A DNA stretch of 64,000 nucleotides from JALZAH01 sp051000755 (GTDB taxonomy: Bacteria; Actinomycetota; Acidimicrobiia; Acidimicrobiales; Palsa-688): NCBI GenBank assembly GCA_051000755.1, contig JBPCNZ010000120.1, positions 1 to 64,000 of the forward strand, written 5' to 3'. The notes below the pieces were generated by a model. The model saw nothing but the letters and a program-made list of their open reading frames with translations, had not been told where the DNA came from and made no database searches. The first letter of the stretch is position 1. Each line of letters begins with the position of its first letter. Below are positions 59,049 to 64,000 of the stretch, in pieces. The translations under genes and the position numbers were made by a program.

Positions 59049-59578
59049 TTACGAGTGTGCTGTGACGGACTGAGGAATAGGCGCGACGGCGATGGTCGGC
59101 AGGGTGTCGAGCACGTCGGCGAACGGCCGCGCTGCGAGGTCGTCGAGTTGGTCGGGGGTGGCGATGGCGACCAGGCGGCCGGCTCTGACGGCTCTGACGG
59201 CTCTGACGGCTCTGACGGCTCTGACGGCTCTGACGGCTCTGACGGCTCTGACGGCTCTGACGGCTCTGACGGCTGGCTCTGACGGCTCTGACGGCTCTGA
59301 CGGCTCTGACGGCTCTGACGGCTCTGACGGCTCTGACGGCTCTGACGGCTCTGACGGCTCTGACGGCTCTGACGGCTCTGAGCGTACTCGGCGAGCTGGG
59401 CCCAGCACACGATGTCGAAGAAGCTGGTGGCCTCTTCCCACTCGGAGGTCTGTCGGTTCCGCCAGCGCCGGTTGACCGCCAGGCCGAAGGTGGTGGTCGC
59501 TTGGCCCGAGGGGGTGAAGCGAAGCTCGGGGTCACGGGTGAGGTTGCCTGCCAGGGTCACGTTGTTTCCGGTTGCCAT
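59049..59578 (-). pseudogene. ssb: Single-strand DNA-binding protein gene broken by the 9-bp repeat
   Basis: From ATG 59578 the frame gives a normal SSB start: ATGNNVTLAGNLTRDPELRF then TPSGQATTTFGLAVNRRWRN and FFDIVCWAQLAEYA (~65 residues), the first strands of the OB fold. At the point where family members continue with the NVAExLxKGxRV strand, the 9-bp array begins and the reading becomes (QSR)n, then (SEP)n after the 4-bp slip. The sequence beyond, in another frame, reads VAIATPDQLDDLAARPFADV to a stop at 59049 and does not resemble SSB. The gene cannot make a full OB fold. It would have supported element replication. An active repeat-containing variant is unlikely but not excluded. Confidence 0.65.
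59181..59390. repeat. 9-bp tandem repeat, 22 exact units plus partial unit
   Basis: Unit GGCTCTGAC. Ten perfect copies run from 59181 to 59270, a 4-bp GGCT insertion follows, then twelve perfect copies from 59275 to 59382 and a diverged GGCTCTGA. On the minus strand it reads Gln-Ser-Arg or Ser-Glu-Pro depending on phase. No unit is degenerate within the blocks, so the array is recent and probably variable by slippage. Confidence 0.95.
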
Positions 59579-60353
59579 CTCAGGGTTCCATTCTTGGTTC
59601 GGTTCGGGTGGTGCTGGGTCCGGCAAGCCATCGCCGGGAAGGGGCGGGGCAAGGCACGTGTGCCGACCCCGGAGGGAAACCCGGAGCGGAGACGTGTCGT
59701 AGCGGAGGCTTGAACCGGCGGGGGTTGCCCCGCCGCGTCGGCGTGGCAGCCTGAGACCCAAGCCATCACCCCGAGCCCGGGCCCAAGACAGGAACTTCCG
59801 GTGGTCACCGGAACCGGCCTCCTGGTAGGGGGTGGAAGCGGTATTCGTGCCGTTGAGCACTCTGGGCCAGTCGGGTCGGGCCGCTTGCCGTTCGGGTCGG
59901 GGAATGCGGTGCCGGCAGAGTCGACGGGGTGGGAGCGGCAGCATCGCCGGCGATAGCGGTGTAGCCCTGCGGGGTCGTGGAGTGCGGGTGAACAGGGCTG
60001 GTTCGCCCCCCTGAGCCTCCCTGCTTCGTGGTTGATTCCGTCGAAATCAGCAGACCCGGCTGGATGCCCAGTCGAGATACTCAAGATCGACGTTACGCCT
60101 GTGGTGCGACCGAGGGGGATGGCGCGTCAGGTGCCGGCGCCGAGCAGGCGGCCGAGGCTCGCGGTGATTGCTTGCAGAGGTGCCAACCGTCAACGCAAGG
60201 GGTCGCAGCGGTACAGCCAAGGCCGTCCCATGATTCGCCTGGACCCAGTGGGCCGGAGGACCTCGGCGGGCACCTCAGCGCTGTTTTACGTATTGATGAA
60301 GGACTTACGTAGTTGGGTGGGAGGCCGTCACACCCCGACCGTAGGCTGATCGC
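59579..60353. promoter_or_regulatory. Regulatory-looking intergenic region with two perfect dyads
   Basis: About 775 bp upstream of ssb. Two perfect inverted repeats are present: CGGCGGGG-GTTG-CCCCGCCG (59716-59735) and TTCCGGTG-GT-CACCGGAA (59796-59813). The first could be a terminator stem; the second looks like an operator for a dimeric repressor. No gene is supported; open frames here are noise. Confidence 0.45.
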
Positions 60354-60476
60354 GTGTTGATCCTCGCTGCCCCCACCGACGAGCTGGCCGACACCGTGGC
60401 CCCCCTAGAGAACATGCTGAGATTCTGTGACGTCCTTCTCGACAACGCCCTCGACCGCTTCGCCATGGGCGGCTGA
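60354..60476 (+). CDS. Possible small leader protein
   Basis: A 40-residue frame from GTG 60354 (LILAAPTDELADTVAPLENM, then LRFCDVLLDNALDRFAMGG) ends 4 bp before ATG 60481. Composition is protein-like (acidic, helical). It may be a small coupled gene or leader of the following phage-like gene. Low confidence because of its length. Confidence 0.35.
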   Translation: MLILAAPTDELADTVAPLENMLRFCDVLLDNALDRFAMGG

Positions 60477-60480
60477 CCCG

Positions 60481-61053
60481 ATGGGATCGTTCGGCGAGCT
60501 ACCCGACGACCACGCCCCCGTCCTGACCCCAGCGGAGGTGGCCGTCTACGACCAGATGATGGCCGAGTCGGGCCCGGGCGGGGATCACGCCCGGGGAGTC
60601 GACCTGTACCGGCAGCTCGACTGGGACCGAGTGCGGGCGGCTATCACCGTGCCTCATGACGCTGGCGAATGGGCGGATGGCCTACGCCAGGTCCTGCGTC
60701 GCGTACCTGACCCCTGCGCGCGGAACATCTGGGTCGGGCCCGGCTGGTATCGAATCGTGGTCCGCCTCGACCAGGCCCTCGCTGCCATCGACGCTGACTA
60801 CGAGGTCCGCCAGGTCAAAGAGAAGTTCGCCGCTTTGCGCTTCTACTACGCAACCGCCGTCGACGCTGACCGCAAGCGAGAGATGGACAAGCTCGTCGCC
60901 CGAGCCGAGGGTGAGTCGATCCGCACGTGTGAGAACACTGGAGCTCCCGGCATCCTCATGGTCCGGGGCGGATCTTGGTACAAGACCCTCGACCCAGCCA
61001 CCGCCCCAGCCGGGTACACGCCCGCACCCACCGGCTCGATCTTCGGCCGGTAG
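60481..61053 (+). CDS. Phage-like hypothetical protein
   Basis: 190 residues from ATG 60481 (GTG 60427 is possible). Contains WYRIVVRLDQALAAIDADYE and VRQVKEKFAALRFYYAT, which matches the KEKFGxLRFY pattern of a widespread phage/plasmid hypothetical family, then IRTCENTGAPGIL and GGSWYKTLDPA, where related proteins carry a zinc knuckle. Here only one Cys remains, so zinc binding is probably lost. Function unknown. Confidence 0.55.
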   Translation: MGSFGELPDDHAPVLTPAEVAVYDQMMAESGPGGDHARGVDLYRQLDWDRVRAAITVPHDAGEWADGLRQVLRRVPDPCARNIWVGPGWYRIVVRLDQALAAIDADYEVRQVKEKFAALRFYYATAVDADRKREMDKLVARAEGESIRTCENTGAPGILMVRGGSWYKTLDPATAPAGYTPAPTGSIFGR

Positions 61054-61787
61054 GTACCGGCACGGTGGCCTTGGCTGGCCGTCGGAGATCCTGACTCACC
61101 CCGAGGGCCTGGACCAGGGGACCGACGAGCGCCTCGCGGACCTCCTGCGCGTCAAGCGCCCCCAAGGCTGGGGCCGCAGGACCGGGCCCGTGGTCCGGGC
61201 CGACAGCACCGAGACCCACGTCGGGGTGCTCATGTTGACCCAAGGTGGCTCAGCCCACGAAGACGTGTGGCAAGCACACGTGGCGCCAGTCGTATGCGGA
61301 GGGGGTCGTTCTCGGTGATGCCGAGGCGTGGCTTCCCCGCCTTCCTCGGGGTGAGGCCGATCTGTTCTTCACCCGCCCGCCTTCTTCGGGCTTCTCCACA
61401 ACGAGTCGGTACGCCTCGGAGGCATTCCACTCCTCGCCGTGCTCGGCGGCCTTGGCTGGACCCGGTCAACACCCCTCGGACCCGTCGTCCGCGGGTGGCG
61501 TGGTATGAGGTCGTTTCTGGTCTACTTGAGACGCATATCCGTCGCGATCATGGATCGCTCCTGGGGTTCAGGCGACCTTCTTGCAGGAAGCGCCGCCGTG
61601 CCGACCCTCGACTCGACGGACGTCGGGTTCGCCCGAAGAGTCGCTCAGCGTCACGCCGTCGATTGCCCTCGTGCCCACCAACCACAAGTCGCCCCAGGCC
61701 GAGGATCGAGGCTAACGTTGCGACTCGTCGATCACTGGCGATGCCCGGGGCAACACCTGGATACTATTTCGACAAGGTGGGGGGGGC
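61054..61787. other. Region with remnants of coding sequence, no intact gene
   Basis: About 730 bp. 61060-61318 has one open frame with protein-like content (GWPSEILTHPEGLDQGTDER then LADLLRVKRPQGWGRR) but no start. 61384-61430 is a near-copy (42/47) of the gene start at the right edge of the window. A frame from there (GLLHNESVRLGGIPLLAVLG) continues briefly and loses similarity. I read this as decayed duplicated sequence. Confidence 0.4.
61384..61430 (+). repeat. Copy A of a 47-bp direct repeat (copy B 63954-64000)
   Basis: Five mismatches in 47 bp to the sequence at 63954-64000, same orientation; the shared core is CTCCACAACGAGTCGGTACG. Both copies read FGLLHNESVR in the same frame, so the repeat comes from duplicated coding sequence. 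They flank the LGFP-repeat gene. Copy B runs to the edge of the window, so the match could be longer. Confidence 0.75.
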
Positions 61788-63668
61788 GTGATGGGAGGGC
61801 ACACGGCAAGAGGCAGCGCAATCGTACGTGGAGCTGTCGCAGCTTCTATGGGAGTAGCGATGATGGCTTTCGTCGGACCCGCCCGGTCGGCAGGTGCCGC
61901 CGCGTTCGAGGGTGCCGAGCACACATCGGTAACGACTTCTTCGCCCGCCGTCGATTCTCTATACCCTGGCGTTGTTGCGAGCACGTCAAATGTTCCGCTC
62001 ACCAACCCGCCGTCGGATCCCGTCACCGCCTACTACGAGCGGCTCGGAGGTAGTGCCTCCTATCTCGGCGCGGCCAAGGACGCGGTCCACCAGATCGTGG
62101 GCGGTGAGGCTGAGGACTTCGACCACGGCTCCATCTTCTGGTCGGCCAAGACGCTGGCTCATGTAGTTCAGGGAGCCATTCTTCGTCATTACCTCACGTT
62201 GGGCGGACCTACGGGGATTCTCGGGTACCCGATGACCGACGAGTCCGTCACGCCGGATGGCGTCGGGCGGTACAACCACTTCGCCCATGCCGGCTCCATC
62301 TATTGGACGGCGACCACCGGGGCATGGTCCATCCATGGAGCCATCCGTGATCATTGGGCGTCGATGGGCTGGGAACGAAGTGTTCTCGGCTATCCCACCA
62401 GCGACGAGACCGTCGCCAGCGATACGGTCGGGCGGTACAACTCGTTCGCCAACGGGAGGCTGTACTGGTCGCCGTCGACCGGCGCCTGGTCCGTCGGTGG
62501 GGCAATCCTTCTGCACTATCTGGCTCTCGGTGGCGCTGCCGGCATCATCGGTTATCCCGTCACGGACGAGTCTGGCACTCCCGACGGCGTCGGGCGCTTC
62601 AACCATTTCTCGGGGAGCGGCGGTGCCTCGATCTATTGGACGCCGACCACCGGGGCATGGTCGGTTGCGGGCTCGATCCGGGGCCATTGGGCATATCTGG
62701 GCTGGGAGCAGGGGCCTATGGGGTACCCGACAACCGACGAGACCGGCACCCCGGACAAGGTCGGAAGGTACAACTACTTTTCGAAGGGTGCCTCCATCTA
62801 CTGGACGCCGGCTACCGGTGCCTGGTCGGTGCAGGGTGTCATCTTGAGCCGGTGGGCGTCCCTGGGCTGGGAGCGCAGCTCACTCGGCTATCCGATCAGT
62901 GACGAATATGCCATTCCGAGCGGGCGGCAAAGCAGCTTTCAACATGGGGCCATCGCTTGGAGCGAGGCAAGTGGCGCCACGACCTTGGAGGTGGGCTGCG
63001 CCCTCAACAACGCGTGGTACTACGGCGTCGATCCGAATCTCATGGCCAACACCGGTGGGGGTTCGCAGCTGGTCACCGTCACCGATCCGTACAGCTCGGC
63101 CGTTGCCGGTGCGCTCACCGCATGGGACAAGCGACCAGGCGGGTGCTGGGTTCCCCATGCCTTCCCCGGTCAGCCCTCGCAGCCATTCAACGCTGAGACC
63201 GGCTACGGCGGGATCGTGCCGGTCGCCGATCGTGTCGAGAACGACGGAGCGACGCCACAGGGGATCTTTGGCTTCGGGGCCACTATGTACGGGGTGTCGG
63301 GGTACTCGCCTAACACCGCCTATCGGTACCAGCCGCTCACCTGCGGCAGCTGGTGGGACGAGGCTCCCGGGAGCCCCACATACGACTTGTTCCAGCAATA
63401 CCCCTGCGGAGTGACTCCCGCCTTCGCTTACAGCGCCGAAGCCCTGTGGACGGAGACCGTCGCCTACGTCCACTTTGCGGACATCCGCACCCCGAATCCC
63501 CCGCAGAACTCCGCCGGGATCTTCCTCCACGATTACACCACCGCCGGTGATACTGCTGGGTGCGTGGCCTTGCCGTCGGGGGAACTGGACGCCGTGCTGG
63601 GATGGATGGCTCCGTCCGCCCAGCCGCACATCGCCATCGGTATCTCGGCGACCATGAACGACCAGTAA
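61788..63668 (+). CDS. Secreted LGFP-repeat protein with L,D-transpeptidase-like C-terminus
   Basis: 626 residues from GTG 61788 or ATG 61791. A signal peptide is visible (RGAVAASMGVAMMAFVGPAR then SAGAAA). Residues ~85-400 contain about six LGFP repeats of ~53 residues, each with the pattern GILGYPMTDESVTPDGVGRY, NHF and IYWTxxTGAW; these bind the actinobacterial cell wall. The last ~220 residues form a different domain ending GIFLHDYTTAGDTAGCVALP (His ~581, Cys ~594), which resembles the YkuD/COG3786 L,D-transpeptidase active site (His...GCVAL). It probably acts on peptidoglycan. It is flanked by a 47-bp direct repeat and is intact. Confidence 0.8.
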   Translation: MMGGHTARGSAIVRGAVAASMGVAMMAFVGPARSAGAAAFEGAEHTSVTTSSPAVDSLYPGVVASTSNVPLTNPPSDPVTAYYERLGGSASYLGAAKDAVHQIVGGEAEDFDHGSIFWSAKTLAHVVQGAILRHYLTLGGPTGILGYPMTDESVTPDGVGRYNHFAHAGSIYWTATTGAWSIHGAIRDHWASMGWERSVLGYPTSDETVASDTVGRYNSFANGRLYWSPSTGAWSVGGAILLHYLALGGAAGIIGYPVTDESGTPDGVGRFNHFSGSGGASIYWTPTTGAWSVAGSIRGHWAYLGWEQGPMGYPTTDETGTPDKVGRYNYFSKGASIYWTPATGAWSVQGVILSRWASLGWERSSLGYPISDEYAIPSGRQSSFQHGAIAWSEASGATTLEVGCALNNAWYYGVDPNLMANTGGGSQLVTVTDPYSSAVAGALTAWDKRPGGCWVPHAFPGQPSQPFNAETGYGGIVPVADRVENDGATPQGIFGFGATMYGVSGYSPNTAYRYQPLTCGSWWDEAPGSPTYDLFQQYPCGVTPAFAYSAEALWTETVAYVHFADIRTPNPPQNSAGIFLHDYTTAGDTAGCVALPSGELDAVLGWMAPSAQPHIAIGISATMNDQ

Positions 63669-63894
63669 CACCGGCTACGTCTGGTTTACACCAGCCAAGT
63701 CTTTTTGCTAGCCATTGTCGGTCCCTTCGCAATGATCGGGTCAACGGCAAAAGGGATGGGGCTTTGCTAGGTCGTCGAGGAGAAGGTCCGTTGCTTGTGG
63801 AAGCGGCGCAACGCGTCGTGGCCGTTCTTGCTAGTCTTGAACGCACCTGCCTATAGCTCTGCCCTGGGTTCGAAAGGCATCGATCGTGGGGGGA
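63669..63894. other. Intergenic stretch before the right-edge gene
   Basis: About 225 bp, with a run of TTTTTGC after the LGFP gene and no supported ORF. The ribosome binding site of the following gene would be the GGGGGG run just before ATG 63895. Confidence 0.35.
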
Positions 63895-64000
63895 ATGCCT
63901 ATAAGCGGCTATGTCGCGCATGCAGGTGACCTGACCCGAGACAAAGCGCCCCGCTTCGGGCTCCTCCACAACGAGTCGGTACGCCACGCTGGCATCCCAC
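63895..64000 (+). CDS. Start of a gene running off the right edge
   Basis: From ATG 63895 (in-frame GTG at 63886) 35 codons are visible: MPISGYVAHAGDLTRDKAPR then FGLLHNESVRHAGIP. The second half matches a degraded copy at 61384-61430 in the same frame. I do not recognise the family; no domain can be called on 35 residues. Confidence 0.45.
   Translation, partial: MPISGYVAHAGDLTRDKAPRFGLLHNESVRHAGIP

Noticed and set aside
59181..59390. Repeat array as CRISPR
   Set aside because: Units are contiguous, 9 bp, without spacers, and no cas genes are present.
59055..59475. Open frames of (Ser-Asp-Gly)n and similar across the tandem repeat
   Set aside because: They arise only because a 9-bp unit keeps any frame open; no start, RBS or flanking coding sequence supports a gene on that strand.
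57899..59944. 681-residue open frame running through ssb, the repeat and the next gene
   Set aside because: Only the first 65 codons after ATG 59578 resemble a protein family; the rest is the repeat and antiphase sequence of other genes.

Overview
The window is high-GC DNA with actinobacterial gene content: a type-2 orotidine decarboxylase, a mycothiol-dependent-type DinB protein, DUF2510 and LGFP-repeat proteins, SCO6880-like conjugation genes and frequent GTG starts. The class cannot be fixed from sequence alone; Acidimicrobiia is a guess. Most of it looks like one or more mobile elements (integrative conjugative element or integrating conjugative plasmid) carrying cargo, not ordinary chromosome.

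Layout. 0-5 kb is a replication module. An archaeo-eukaryotic-type primase-helicase is read leftward into a DNA polymerase/exonuclease gene that is cut off by what looks like an IS end at the left edge. Upstream of the primase lies a dense array of 13 exact copies of the 7-mer ATTCGCA/TGCGAAT around an AT-rich, palindrome-rich centre, a strong candidate iteron origin. 5.5-16 kb is accessory metabolism and hypotheticals (cupin, P450, pyrF, methyltransferase, phosphatase, paralogous small proteins) with several frameshifted genes. 16.2-18 kb holds an excisionase-like protein, a tyrosine integrase, three copies of a 9-bp arm-like repeat and the 3' half of a tRNA-Arg(UCU) gene, arranged as expected for an attP-type site. 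18.4-34.1 kb is the most interesting cargo: a zinc-ribbon/repeat/membrane protein, a domain present both fused and stand-alone, then a defence island (DUF262-HNH-AlbA_2 protein, type III-like Res and Mod, UvrD helicase with a Cas4/RecB-like Fe-S nuclease domain, DUF3644/HEPN protein). 34.3-38.7 kb has a MobF relaxase with possible oriT hairpins upstream. 39-46.7 kb is mixed cargo (broken DoxX and RDD genes, a tightly overlapped trio ending in a UvrD-like helicase, a HAD phosphatase, an XRE regulator). 46.8-57.3 kb is a co-directional replication/conjugation operon: Xis-like protein, D5-like ATPase, NlpC/P60 hydrolase, pilin-like protein, TcpC/VirB8-like, TrbL/VirB6-like, SCO6880-like, and VirB4-like ATPase, several coupled by 4-bp overlaps. 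57.6-64 kb is mixed cargo: an SSB gene invaded by 22 copies of a 9-bp repeat, a phage-like hypothetical, an LGFP-repeat protein with an L,D-transpeptidase-like C-terminus, and a partly duplicated gene start at the right edge.

How it fits together: primase/iterons and the D5-like ATPase would replicate the element; relaxase plus the T4SS-like operon would transfer it (no coupling ATPase is visible in the window); integrase and excisionase would integrate it at tRNA-Arg; the defence island would be its payload. Small cargo genes are repeatedly frameshifted while the long mobility and defence genes are intact, which suggests decay of cargo more than uniform sequencing error.
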